This document shows, one piece after another, positions 23,106 to 33,894 of a stretch of 64,000 nt of DNA. The notes beneath the pieces are model-generated. The model saw only the letters and a list, made by a program, of their open reading frames with translations. It was not told the DNA's origin and ran no database searches. The DNA lies in the NCBI GenBank assembly GCA_010405405.1, contig MU004231.1, forward strand, positions 4,080,884-4,144,883, written 5' to 3'. The DNA is from Microthyrium microscopicum. Taxonomy: Eukaryota; Ascomycota; Dothideomycetes; Microthyriales; Microthyriaceae. The position numbers and the translations under genes are program-made. How positions within the stretch are numbered: position 1 is the first letter of the stretch; each line of letters starts with the position of its first letter.

Positions 23106-24260
23106 ATGGCAGGAAGCTCCTTTCTACACGTAGCGCGGCCTTTGCCTGGTGTAGGCCCACAGCCCACTACCGCGCCCCTCAACGTTTCAATTCAACCACA
23201 GGTTCGTTGCCCCACAAATGTTCGCAAGAACAATCGTTAACGAGATCTCAGGCCCTCTTCTCCGTCATCGACCACTCCCTCCGCCGCGACCAAGAAACCA
23301 AGCGCGTAATCGGTACACTTCTCGGCACACGCTCCGAAGATGGCTCCGACGTGGATATTCGCGCCGCCTATGCCGTCCCACACACAGAAACAGACGAGCA
23401 AGTCGAGGTGGACATGGACTATCAAAAACAAATGCTCGCCCTCCATCTAAAAGCCAACCCGAGAGAGGTCCTCGTTGGCTGGTACGCGACCAGCGCCGAA
23501 CTAAACACTTTCTCCGCCCTCATTCAAAACTTCTACGCTGGCCAGCCTGAAGGAACATGGCCATATCCGGCTGTACATTTGACCGTGGACACCACACCGG
23601 CTGCTGGTATTGCCATGCAGACGTATATTGGTGTGCCGATTGGTGTGACTGAAGAGCGGTCGCAGGATTCGTGCTCGTTTATCCCGGTACCGCACCAGGT
23701 CAAATACACCGATGCGGATCGAAGTGGACTGGAACTTATTTCGAGCGCCAAGGACTCGGATACACGTGCTGCGCTCGTTGGTACAGATCTGGATGCCCTA
23801 GAAGGCGCGATTGAGAAGGTGCTAGATATGCTAGATCGTGTGTCGAATTATGTCTCCAATGTTTTGGACGAAGAGGCTGAGCCATCGACTGCATTGGGCC
23901 AATACCTTATGAACACGCTTAGCTTAGCTCCTAAGGTGGATCCGGCCAACATTGAGCGCGACTTGTACGTTTGAATCCAGCTTGAAACTACTATATGCTA
24001 ATATCACTCGCAGCAACAACCACATACAAGACGTCCTTGTCGTCTCCTACCTCGCCAACACAATCCGCACACAAATCGATCTTTCCAATCGCCTCGCCAC
24101 AGCTGCACTCACAATCGGTGGCGGTGAAGTTACCGGCGAAAACCAAGGAGGAGAGCGTCAAGGTGGTGACAATCGGCGAGGTGGCAAAGGAGGAAGAGGA
24201 GGCCGCGGAGGACAAAATAGACAACAGCAACGGGAGCCACGAGAGCCCACTGAATCATGA
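23106..24260 (+). CDS. eIF3f: Translation initiation factor eIF3 subunit F
   Basis: MPN-domain subunit of the eIF3 complex in cytoplasmic translation initiation. Three exons: 23106-23201, 23252-23964 and 24014-24260, with introns of 50 and 49 nt; 351 aa. The MPN fold covers roughly residues 25-165: [60 protein letters not shown] and HLTVDTT. The metal-binding JAMM His pair is absent, as expected for eIF3f. The C-terminal helical part includes [24 protein letters not shown] and ends in a Gly/Arg/Gln-rich tail ([13 protein letters not shown]) seen in fungal orthologues. An in-frame upstream ATG at 22977 could add 43 residues rich in Arg, His and Phe. The ATG at 23106 is preferred because [13 protein letters not shown] fits the family start. 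Confidence 0.95.
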
Positions 24261-24551
24261 TGTAGAGAATGATGTTAGCGTGGTGTATTAGGGATGAAAG
24301 AAAGGAGCATGGTTGCTCCTAAAAGCATCATTCTCGTTGCATAGACAGCGTGTATTTATAAATGATCAAGATCACAATGATTAATGATGCATCAATATTG
24401 CTCAAGTGAAACATTGTATTCTTTTTGTGGCCAAAACCTCAAAATACAGTTTGCCATATGTACAGCTTTTTCCATGATCCAAAGACTATATCCTGCCATC
24501 TTTGACAGAATTGGTGAGATGTAGCTTCCATGGGTGAGCAGATTGTATACT

Positions 24552-25580
24552 CTACTCTTCAACCGTATCAACAAACGAGTATCCCATCATTGCCTCGGGG
24601 TAGCGTGTTCCCGCCGGCTCACTCGCCTCACTCGCCTTTCGAATCTCACTGAGTTCCTCTTTTGTCAACTTAACCTCCAACGCGCCCATATTCTCCTTAA
24701 TGCGCTCCAAGTTCGTCGAACCCGGAATAGGAATCACATTATCGTCCTGCGCCAACAACCACGCAAGCGCCAGCTGAGTCGCCGTACACCCCTTGCTCTT
24801 CGCCATGCTCACAAACTTGTCCGAAAGCTCAATGTTCTTCTTAAAGTTCTCGCCCTGGAAGCGCGGCAGACCCTTGCGGAAATCATCATCCGGAAAATCG
24901 TCTGTGGATCGGGCTTTTGTGCCAATCATACCACGTCCCAGCGGAGAGTAGGCGACTACCGCGACGCCGAGTTCGCGCGCGGTCTTGAGGAGGTCGATCT
25001 CGGGCTTCTCAATGTCGAGTGAAAAGGGGCTATACTCGAGCTGCACGGCATCGATGTGGGCGATTTTGCAGGCGCGGCGGAGGGATGTGGCGGAACACTC
25101 GCTTAGACCGATGTACTTGATCTTTCCTTCCTTTTGAAGCTCTGCCATGGCGCGGACAGTTTGCTCAATTGGGACTTTAGGGTCCTGTCTGTGGCAGTAG
25201 TACAGATCAATATAATCGACATTGAGACGCTTCAGGGATTTGGCGCAGGCCTGTTTGGCGTACTCGGGCGAGCTGTTGACCCAGCGGTCACCGTTCTCAG
25301 AGCGGCCATTGGCGAATTTGGTAGCCAGGAAAATGTTGGCGCGCTTGTCGGGGTTGGCTTTGAACCATTTGCCTAGCAAGTCTTCGCTATCGCCGTACAT
25401 GTCGGCGCTGTCCCAATTGCGCTGGCCAAGGTCGTAGAGCTGGTCGAGCAAGGCGAGGCGTTCGTTGTCAGGCTTGATGGTTCCGTAGAATGCAGAGAGG
25501 CCCATGGCACCCCAGCCAATCGAGGTGACTTGGGGGCCATTTTTGCCGAGTTTGCGGGTTGGATAGGATGGGGACATCAT
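24552..25580 (-). CDS. Aldo/keto reductase
   Basis: NADP(H)-dependent oxidoreductase of the AKR superfamily, in the group with the YakC-like and AKR13 enzymes; cytosolic. Single exon, 342 aa, the normal length. The catalytic tetrad is visible: Asp57 and Tyr62 in DSADMYG, Lys88 in ATKF and His130 in YYCHR. The cofactor end shows VVAYSPLGRGMIGT near the middle and IPIPGSTNLERIKEN near residue 300. The first Met of the two at the start was kept, since nothing favours the second. No neighbouring gene suggests a substrate; reduction of small aldehydes or ketones is the general role of the family. Next to it on the same strand, about 300 nt upstream, is the end of the COX18-like gene. Confidence 0.93.
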   Translation of the reverse strand: MMSPSYPTRKLGKNGPQVTSIGWGAMGLSAFYGTIKPDNERLALLDQLYDLGQRNWDSADMYGDSEDLLGKWFKANPDKRANIFLATKFANGRSENGDRWVNSSPEYAKQACAKSLKRLNVDYIDLYYCHRQDPKVPIEQTVRAMAELQKEGKIKYIGLSECSATSLRRACKIAHIDAVQLEYSPFSLDIEKPEIDLLKTARELGVAVVAYSPLGRGMIGTKARSTDDFPDDDFRKGLPRFQGENFKKNIELSDKFVSMAKSKGCTATQLALAWLLAQDDNVIPIPGSTNLERIKENMGALEVKLTKEELSEIRKASEASEPAGTRYPEAMMGYSFVDTVEE

Positions 25581-25875
25581 GTTTTTGGAGTAATTGAGTT
25601 GATTGTTTGTTGGAAGGTCTGTGGCAAGTCAATGATGCTTTATATGATTTCATCGCTCCGTCCTAGGGGTGGGGAAGCTGAAGGAGCTGTGCGGAAACAA
25701 GGCTTAACCCCGATTTAGTACCAATGATGCTCGGAAATAAAGTCCGATATAGAGCTTGATGTCGACGCTGAGAAAAGATGCCGTCAGCTGCGCACGAGTA
25801 TTGAGTCCGTCTACTACGGTTGATGATTGACTTCGCACTTGATGACCAACGGATGTCTTGAACACGCTTCAAGTA

Positions 25876-27051
25876 TCATCGTTTTCTTCTGATGCCCGTT
25901 TTCCCCTTATTAGCTTGAATCAATGCCTTTAGCCATGGTGCAGTTGGTTCTCCTCTCAAAGAAACATTTGCGCTCTTCTGCAAAGGTTTGGTCAAGTCAT
26001 TTTGCTGTCGGCTAGCTATTGACCTTCTCAAAGCTGTAGCCCCAAGCACAGCGCCATTGACTGTCGCAGAGCCGATCCAACATAGCAAGAGACCAGCCGG
26101 AAACTGCATCGTCAATGGAGCCAGAGCCAGTGAGAGAGAGCGACCAATCTGAGTAAGTGCACTCGAAGACTGTTGTCCAAAGGAGCCAGGAAGAAAGGAC
26201 ACAGTCGCCAGAATTAATGACAGCAAGTGCGTCGGATCCGGCTGAAGCAGATCAGGAAACCAAAGAATCCCTTCCGTAGCCATCGAAGCCTCGAACCACG
26301 AAGGATGGAGATTTTTGGACCCTTCGGTGATAACTCCTATGCTGTAGAGCATGAGCCCAAGCAAGCCGTACTGGGCCCCAAGCATACAGCGAAGCATCTC
26401 CATCATTGCAAGCCAGGGGAAAAAGTTGAGAGCGATAGTGAAGGCCTTGCTGTTGAAGTTTTGCAAGATATATCGCTTCTGAGTAGCCTGGTGCCACTGC
26501 GTGATTTCTGATCTTGCAGATTGGAGGTCCTTCTTCTTGATTGGGTTCTGCTCTTTCTCCATCCGTTTGCCTAGAACTTCGCGCGCGCGCTCTTTGATCG
26601 CGAGCCAGTGTTTGGCTGCTGCATTTGTACTTTCGGGGGAGGCTTGTCGCTTGTGGTTGATATATGTAAAGGCGAGCCGTATTGCCATGGCGCAAACGGG
26701 AATGGCAAGACCCCATGACAGTCCAAGACTGTGAACGAATAGGAATAGTTCTCTGGATGGTACCATCAACAGGTCAAGTCCGTTGATAGAGTCTCTGATA
26801 GCTGGCTCAGTGATGGCTGTCTCGATTATGGCGGGCTGGACCTCGACTCTACGCGGTGAGGAAGATTGAAAGTTGCGAAGTTGATAGCGCTGTAGAGATC
26901 GCAACGGCGCAGAGGGACGCGTAAAGGAGGGGATTTTGCCATAGTACAGACTTCGACTACCGGGGAGTCTAGTCCTGAACATATTTCCATCTTTCGAGAT
27001 ACCAATGGTGTTGTACTTTGAAGTTGCGAATCGAAGTTTCCAAAATCTCAA
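25876..27051 (-). CDS. COX18: Mitochondrial inner-membrane insertase COX18 (Oxa1/YidC family)
   Basis: Inserts the C-terminal part of Cox2 into the inner membrane during cytochrome oxidase assembly. Single exon, up to 391 aa. The N-terminal 70 residues are basic and Ser-rich with no acidic run, as in mitochondrial targeting sequences. A second in-frame ATG at 26982 (residue 24) would also give a good presequence. The core shows LFLFVHSLGLSWGLAIPVCAMAIRLA, then a basic matrix loop with AKHWLAIKERAREVLGKRMEKEQN, NFFPWLAMMEMLRCMLG, GILWFPDLLQPDPTHLLSLILAT and MQFPAGLLLCWIGSATVNGA, matching the YidC/Oxa1 pattern. The divergence from Oxa1 itself, together with size, favours COX18/Oxa2. No intron was needed. 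Confidence 0.85.
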   Translation of the reverse strand: MRFWKLRFATSKYNTIGISKDGNMFRTRLPGSRSLYYGKIPSFTRPSAPLRSLQRYQLRNFQSSSPRRVEVQPAIIETAITEPAIRDSINGLDLLMVPSRELFLFVHSLGLSWGLAIPVCAMAIRLAFTYINHKRQASPESTNAAAKHWLAIKERAREVLGKRMEKEQNPIKKKDLQSARSEITQWHQATQKRYILQNFNSKAFTIALNFFPWLAMMEMLRCMLGAQYGLLGLMLYSIGVITEGSKNLHPSWFEASMATEGILWFPDLLQPDPTHLLSLILATVSFLPGSFGQQSSSALTQIGRSLSLALAPLTMQFPAGLLLCWIGSATVNGAVLGATALRRSIASRQQNDLTKPLQKSANVSLRGEPTAPWLKALIQANKGKTGIRRKR

Positions 27052-28268
27052 ACTTCAATCAGGAGCTTTAAATAAGCGCTAACACCGTACGGGACTAGCG
27101 CATAATCTAGCATCACCACCTATTTTGTGCTTTCGCAGATTCTTCTTCCTTTCTTCTTCTTTTCCAGAAATTTGTCGCCCCTCAACCCTTGGACATGTTA
27201 TTTCGCTGTTGAATGTTCACATTCTTAGGGGGCGTATATTGACAACGTCTCTTTTCCCTCATCATTGCTCTTTGACATCACCAGTTGATCGCGATTTTGG
27301 GAAGATTGGCTCCATTCCAACAAACAACAACATCTGTTAATCGTGCAAGGAAAGCTTCATTTGATGCCATTTTGCATACGTTTCTGTAAGGTATAATCTT
27401 GTAGGTGTGTTATGCAAGCTTGAACACTGCAAAAGATGTTTCAAGCACTTGTACTATCCTGTCGTGAACTGCTCCACCACAACAGTCTCGTACGTCAATC
27501 AGCATGCAAAATGCAAACCGATTAACAGTTGACCGGCTATCATTCGGCGTACGAAACCGGCTACAAAAAATGGCGAAACAAACACAACATGCTGCGTCAA
27601 TAGCTTCTAGAAAGCAGTCCTGCTGCAAGCTGCAAATAGTGTCGTTTCGGGCATCTGCCGCCAGCCGGGCATACATGCCACGAAACACGTAATTCTTGTC
27701 AACATGTTAGCCAACGTGGCATTAGATCATTCCCAGCCTTGCTATTATCACTGTTCAGAGCTGAGCAAAGGGAACATGAAAGTAGTTGTAAAATTTTACA
27801 TTAAGATATTTGGTCTATTATCATTCATCAACATGTCTGGCAATGCACTTGGGCCAACCAGCAATCCAGAGTGCACACCTTTTCCTTCCAGCAAACTTTG
27901 CGCTTGCTGGCACAATCAACCTGCTCTCTCCCGGATTGCAAGCCAAATCTTGGTTGACGGAACTAATTATGCAATGCCGCGCTTTTGGTGCGCTACTAAT
28001 ATGCTTGATGAGCATTTGAGCCCATATTATGTACATTGAGGGTACTGGGGTATCTGAAACAAAGACTATTACGTTATGGATATTAAGACGTAAGGACGCA
28101 TCAGTCGTGATGCAAGTAAGGAGCGTGATAAAAGAGTGTCGTGATGAGTCGTAAAGAGTGCCGTCCAAGCAAGTCGCTGTGCTCGTGAATTGGTTTCGTA
28201 AGTTTTGTACATGGAAGTGATGTTAAGCAACGGTGGAACAAACTGTTCAGTAGTCGTGGAGGCATGTG
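27052..28268. other. Intergenic, 1.2 kb
   Basis: Holds the promoter of the COX18-like gene and the 3' region of the Ser/Pro-rich gene. Short frames at 27410-27692 and 27704-28039 have no recognisable content and no splice partners. Confidence 0.5.
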
Positions 28269-29867
28269 TCACGAAATATCCGAGTTCTTGGTGAAAAGAC
28301 TGCCAAATTTGGTGAGGTCAATCAACTTGTTGGTAGACTGCTTTCGAGTTGGTGATGGATTTCTGCTTTGCTGCATTGGCGGTGACTGTGGCATTGGGCC
28401 GACAATGTCCTCGTCTCCAAGTTTCGGAAACTTTCCGTCCATGTAAGGATTCAAAGTTGGCATCCGAACTGATGCGTATCCTGATATATCGAGATGTATT
28501 GGCTTCACACCTTTCGCAAGAATTGAATTCCTGGTCTCGCATACACTTTGCGTCCACTCTGTCTTGATTTCTGACCATTTCTCCTCTGTCAGTCTAAATG
28601 TCATTGAGTTTGGACCGTAATGCTCCAAGGTACGCGCTTGATGTTTGCAGTATTCCGTTTGCGCCGACTCTTGATCTTGGAGGAGCTTTTGCCACGAGTC
28701 GAGATCCAACGTGTCTGGTATGTATGGCTCTGGAAGAATATCGAAATTGGCATGCCCCAACTTTCTAGACCATTTATCGGTCGGTTGAAGCATAAAACCT
28801 GGAAGCGCATCTATCGCGAGCCCACTATGCTTTTGGACGTACTGTATCGACGATACAGAGGATTTTTTGGAGACGGCCGGAGCAAACCCCTCGTGTACTG
28901 ACCTGGAGCCATCAGAGGTCGCCATGCTTACTCGAGACCATGGTTGGTTGATGGCGGCAAAACTGGGAGACTGTAATGGACTTGGAACGATCGCCGGTTC
29001 CAATATTGGCTTTTCCATTTTCGGTGGAAGAAGTGGAGTCGAATTGAGCTTTTTTCGGTCGTATGGCTCCTGCTCACCTCCCTCAGGAAAAGTTGCAATG
29101 TCGAAAGGAGACACTGGTGGGCTTGTTTCGAATGCCCAGTTGGCCTGTCGTTGCAAAGAAGCTGTTGATAAATTCACGCCGATATCTTGTCTGTTTGCGC
29201 TTGCGAATGATGAAGACCTGCTCGAAACGGTGGGTGCCGAATCCACGGTGGGGTTGGTAGATTGCGAGCTATTCTTGCGATGTCTCCGACGCATGAAGGT
29301 CGGAATGAACTTGGATGAAAATGAAGACGAGGTATCTCCAGATCGATGGCGCTTATGGGCACTGTATTCTTGGTCTGTTGGGGGGATGAAATCATTGGCA
29401 TGGAAGTGGTCAGAAAAGTTGTAGTCAATCTGCGCCGAGGTGGGCGCAGAAGATGATTGACCCGCATGCGAGGGACGGGCGGCTGTGGAGGGTAACGAGG
29501 GTTTGGGCGGACTCATTGGTGTTATTGCGTCGTGCAACGTTCTGTTCTCAGTTGCATCGTGGTATCTTGATGTCTCTTCGGAGAGGCGGGGCATCGCCCC
29601 TGTGGTAGTAGAGAAATCTGTGGTAGGGCTGGAACAAGAAGACTGCGTGAAGCTAGAATTACCGCTGTTGAAACTTGAGCTTCCAGAGAGTGAGTACAAA
29701 GGAGTAGGCGGAAGAGATGTATCAAAGTAAAACGTAGAGTTATTTGCGCATGGAGGAGCAGGGAACAGGAAATCCGACTGGTTTGTGGTAGTTGTTTGGA
29801 TCTCGTGAGCGGAACCTTCAGCCTTCGCTACCAAATGTGCGAAAATGAGGGGCTCAGGACGAGACAT
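28269..29867 (-). CDS. Ser/Thr/Pro-rich protein of unknown function
   Basis: Single long open frame, 532 aa. I do not recognise a named family. The start MSRPEPLIFAHLVAKAEGSA has a hydrophobic helix-like segment, then about 330 residues of Ser/Thr/Pro-rich low complexity with many proline-directed sites (SPPVSPF, PSPLQSPSF, LPPTPLYS) and basic patches (SKFIPTFMRRRHRKNSS). A more ordered part lies near 355-470: ALPGFMLQPTDKWSRKLGHANFDILPEPYIPDTLDLDSW, then helices with YCKHQARTLEHYG and EKWSEIKTEWTQ. A Pro/Ser/Lys tail follows. This profile suits a phosphorylated regulatory or scaffold protein; that is inference. The 1-kb upstream on its strand is pyrimidine-rich with several short frames, as in genes with long leaders. 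Confidence 0.75.
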   Translation of the reverse strand: MSRPEPLIFAHLVAKAEGSAHEIQTTTTNQSDFLFPAPPCANNSTFYFDTSLPPTPLYSLSGSSSFNSGNSSFTQSSCSSPTTDFSTTTGAMPRLSEETSRYHDATENRTLHDAITPMSPPKPSLPSTAARPSHAGQSSSAPTSAQIDYNFSDHFHANDFIPPTDQEYSAHKRHRSGDTSSSFSSKFIPTFMRRRHRKNSSQSTNPTVDSAPTVSSRSSSFASANRQDIGVNLSTASLQRQANWAFETSPPVSPFDIATFPEGGEQEPYDRKKLNSTPLLPPKMEKPILEPAIVPSPLQSPSFAAINQPWSRVSMATSDGSRSVHEGFAPAVSKKSSVSSIQYVQKHSGLAIDALPGFMLQPTDKWSRKLGHANFDILPEPYIPDTLDLDSWQKLLQDQESAQTEYCKHQARTLEHYGPNSMTFRLTEEKWSEIKTEWTQSVCETRNSILAKGVKPIHLDISGYASVRMPTLNPYMDGKFPKLGDEDIVGPMPQSPPMQQSRNPSPTRKQSTNKLIDLTKFGSLFTKNSDIS

Positions 29868-32800
29868 GGTTGGATTTGATCAAACTGTAGTTCTCCGTTT
29901 TACGAATCGCAAGTGGTGGTAACGAGGATCCCATGCCCTTTTAAAGTCAAAACAACGTGGCGGTACAAGTAAAGTCGAAGTCCTGTTTAGGAAGTTGAAA
30001 AGTCAGATAGGTAACAAGATGCCGATGGGGGAATCGGGAAAATCGAGGAGACCGTTATGGTGATTGCTGTATGGAACCAAGCAGAGGAGCGAAAGTCCGA
30101 ATAGAGGATCGTGTGCAAGAGCAATTGGTGCCGCAGAGTTGTGCCACCAGGGAATTGGTCCACGTCTTCGTCAGGTAACAGGTAAGTCGTTGGTGAAAAT
30201 TCCTCGTCCAGATGCCCAAAGTGGCAATGGGAGTAGAGTGAGATGATAGTCCCAAAATGCTCACATGAAATTAGGATGCCATCAGCATAGTAAGTAGTGG
30301 TTTGCAGTCCAAGTTTTGGAGGCTGAGATGCCTGTTGGTGATCGTAAGAGGTAATATAAGTTGTAGCAAGTGGTTGGGTGGGCAACAGGTGCGAAACGTA
30401 ACGTTCAAGGATATAATCCTAGAGCTACCTATCATAGAGGTGTTGGTATCCTAAAGTTACGAGTTGTTCCAGAGATCAATAGGCTGGCAGAGAAGAGTGT
30501 TTTGAGAGAGAAGCTGGAAGGAAAGTTTGCAGAGGATAGCGAAGGAAGTCAACAAAGTTTGATTTTTGGTGGTGAGGCGGAGCTAGGAAAGGGCGTTGTA
30601 GAAAAGTTGGTTTTGGGAAGGCGGGGGACGTGGTTGTGGAAAGCGCGATGGGTAAGCACCATAAAAAGGAAACCGCGACAGGGAAAGAAGAAGGCGCGAC
30701 TCTTTCTTTTCTTGTTAGTGTTACTGACTGCCAGACTCCCAGGGCAGTCTGCAACAATAAATCCCACTGGAGGCGATTTCTGAATTGAGGCCTGAAACTT
30801 GTACAGTTGTAGCCAGTTTACAAGTCCTCTACCGTTCAGTTTGTTGTTGGTTGTTGCAACTTGTTCCAAGAAAGGTCGACGACTCAACCTCAAGTTTCAA
30901 CTTGCTAACCCAGCATGCAGATTTCTTGTCAATCAATAGCAAACCTTCGCAAAGGCACCTAGGTGTTTTACCAGTGTCCTAGTGGGCAGCAACAAAAGAT
31001 ATCGTTTGTCAGGAGAAAATCGGAACCGTGCAGGTTCAAAAAGAATGTCTGTATTGCTGTAGATGTGCATGAAAAGAGCGTCTGTAGTGACAAAGAAGAG
31101 CCTGAAGCCAAAAGAAAGTCTGCTTCAAATCCTGCAGTCCTCGGATACTTGCCCAACATCTACGACTTATGTACCAAGTAGGATAGGCATAAGTATCAGG
31201 TCGCCCAAAGCATGGATTACATCACAGACATTTTCTCCCCCCAGCCTCAGCCGTCACCCAGGTTTGACTCTGAATTCTTTGTTGAGACTAAACCGATCTC
31301 CGTCTTCTCGTCTGTTCTTCCCTGCCATTGACCGGGTTCTGTCCTTCCAGCTTGGATTCTGGAAGACAAGGAGCCATCAAGATTTTGATGATGGCCGCGG
31401 GTGATGAGAAGGCCTTACAGCCACCAAATGAGAACCTGTCAAGCACATGTCAAACTAACAGGTAGCTCCCCAGCGATTGCTGATCCCTGTCTATGTTGCT
31501 TTCCAACCCCATCAGGCTGTTTCGCCCTTTCCATCGATCGTTTTGTTTCGTTCCTTTCTAAATTCTCATGGTTCAAGCTCTTCCAAGGTCGCGTCCATGG
31601 ACTTTGCATGCCCTCTTCGCTTTGAAATTCCTTGACCGCACTTCTATGCCGCCGCCGAGAGTAACGCTTTGTGCCTATGAGCTAGGTAATTGATACATGA
31701 GCCCAGCGGATCCTATTCCGAACACGAGGCCATTTCCCGGTTGTTACACCCAGACAACACAGGCCCCGAGAAGCAAAGCTGGCTAGCGTGTGGTATGCCC
31801 ATTGAATGCAAAGACATGCAGACGTAAAAAAAAAACACCTGTAACGAGAAACAGACTGCCCTCTCAAAGCTCCATATGTTTTGAAACGAATGACACGCGC
31901 TGCAGACTACCACTTTGGGGATTTATATTGCCGATTATGGACAACAGCCTTCTGGCCAATGTTATATATTGCTTATTCAAGCTTTTCTTGCAATTCAGAA
32001 ACAAACGGAAAAGCGCCTATTATTTCCAAAGTCCAAACTCCACTGACCAACCTAGCGTTCTCCGCTTTCCTGGGGGTGATGCTCTGTGTTATGCCGGCAT
32101 GCTCTACTACTCTCTGCCCAGCCAGAGTGAGTACTTCTTTATTCCTCAGAGCATTCTTTCAAGCGCTCTTCCCAGCAAGCTAAATGCAACAATTTATAGC
32201 TTCGAATCGACTACCAATGTCTATTCTAAGATTGATTGATGCCACCGCGCCTTTCGCTTTGTTTTCCAAGTATAAATGTAGCATACACTTTCAGAACAAT
32301 CGCTCCTAACCAATGACAACCCCGTTCCTGATATTTTCTGCAACTTTTAGCGATCGCCTCACGCCTGTCAAACTCAAAAATCCCACGCCGCTCGACCGTT
32401 GACTTTGTTTGCGTCGCGTGTTCTCCAACGCCTCCAGCACCTCCATTGGCCAATTCCCCATCCAAGGCTTTTATGCCACCACAGAACTCGCGCTGACAGC
32501 AACCTGCGCTCGGATCTCTTGAATGCCCAGCAAGGCTGACGGCCTGATGGTGCGACTCGGCCCAGCCTCTTGCCATTTGAAGGTATTTTGACGTTGAAAC
32601 ATGTTCAACTCGCCTGGAACATATAGGCGAAAGAAAAGTTGCGTCATGATTGATATATTTTACCCAGGTTGGAAGGCTGTGTCGCGTGGTTTAGGAGCAT
32701 TCGGACTAATGTCCTTGTGGCAGATCCATGATAGTGTTGAAGGCTTTTCGCGGTCAACCGGGCTAGGATATTTTTTTTCACAGTTCTGTGGAGAGTATCT

Positions 32801-33894
32801 GCATCAGGGATGGATTTCCAATGATGCTTCTTTCGGACCGTTCACCTTAAACAGAATCCGGTGTGTGGAGTTGTTAAAATCTGATCCTGGCATACCTGGG
32901 GCTAAAGGCCTGACCAGTTGGAAAGGGTATTCGCAATGGGGATATCTTCGTTCTTGCCACTTTGGTACTTCGTACATTCACTTATTAGCTTTGTTATATG
33001 CAGTACACCCGGCTGATGGATATGTGAACGCGCTCAATCACGATCATTCATCAAAACAAATATCAAGCGCATTGATACTAGTTGCAGCACCTTTGTGTAC
33101 GTGTAGGAACACAAACATTCTGAAGTGCAATTTTAATATGCATGCATAACGCAAGTCAGCAATGGGTCTAGGTGCCCACGTGCCGTAAAGCCAACACAAC
33201 AATAGACGCATGTCAACCGTCGGCTTTGGCCGATTGAAGTGGAGTTGATGCGCGCAAAATAGGAATGCTCTTCTAGGAATCCCATCATGACCAGGTGGGC
33301 TAGGATAGAAGACTTATGTAGAGAAAAGAAGTAAAAAGCTTAAATTCTCAGCCTAACAAGGAACTATACAGCCAATTGGAGATTTTTCTGTTCCTGGAAC
33401 TAAAATAACTGGAGAATAGCTACCTTGTTAGCCAAGCTAGGATTTGGGGATATTGCTGGGATGTAGCTATAATGTAATTTCGGCTCTTTGGGCGGTATGA
33501 ATCGCGTTTATTGACATTGACGCGATGAAAAGCTGATGTACACTTTGACCAGTTTACGTGGTAGCTGGGAGAAACTGTTCAGATAGTCGTTTCTTACTCG
33601 ACCGGTAAATTTGACCTGTGACAAAGGTTAATTGTCCTTGGATGTATTCAATTTTCTTGAAGTAATTGTAGTAGTATGGATCCATTATAAGACTTGTCAC
33701 TGGTCAATCGCCGGTCCTTTAGGGTACTATACGGAGCTTTACTCAATATCAAGTACTATCAGTCTACGTAATAAGTAATATCATGTTATTGCTAATAATC
33801 TTAATTCAACATCAGTTTGGTCAAACTGCCACATCTACAATGCTTAGTACTTCTGAAAGAGCACAATGGCGAAAACCAGGAGAAAAATACAAAG
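29868..33894. other. Long intergenic region, 4 kb
   Basis: The first kilobase is probably the promoter and long leader of the Ser/Pro-rich gene, with several possible upstream frames (for example 29987-30385 on the minus strand). The rest holds no recognised gene apart from an uncharacterised open frame at 32601-33149. A short imperfect hairpin with arms near 33349-33371 and 33407-33429 shares the core CTAACAAGG. Confidence 0.5.
32601..33149 (+). CDS. Unsupported open frame, 182 codons
   Basis: This frame is long for chance in this sequence, but nothing in it is recognised. It has scattered Trp, Cys and Gly residues, no domain, no clear signal peptide and no splice extension. The composition is bland and the neighbours give no context. 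Likely spurious, kept because of its length. Confidence 0.15.
   Translation: MFNSPGTYRRKKSCVMIDIFYPGWKAVSRGLGAFGLMSLWQIHDSVEGFSRSTGLGYFFSQFCGEYLHQGWISNDASFGPFTLNRIRCVELLKSDPGIPGAKGLTSWKGYSQWGYLRSCHFGTSYIHLLALLYAVHPADGYVNALNHDHSSKQISSALILVAAPLCTCRNTNILKCNFNMHA

Noticed and set aside
29987-30385. 132-codon minus-strand frame upstream of the Ser/Pro-rich gene
   Set aside because: No recognisable content; more likely part of a long leader with upstream frames.
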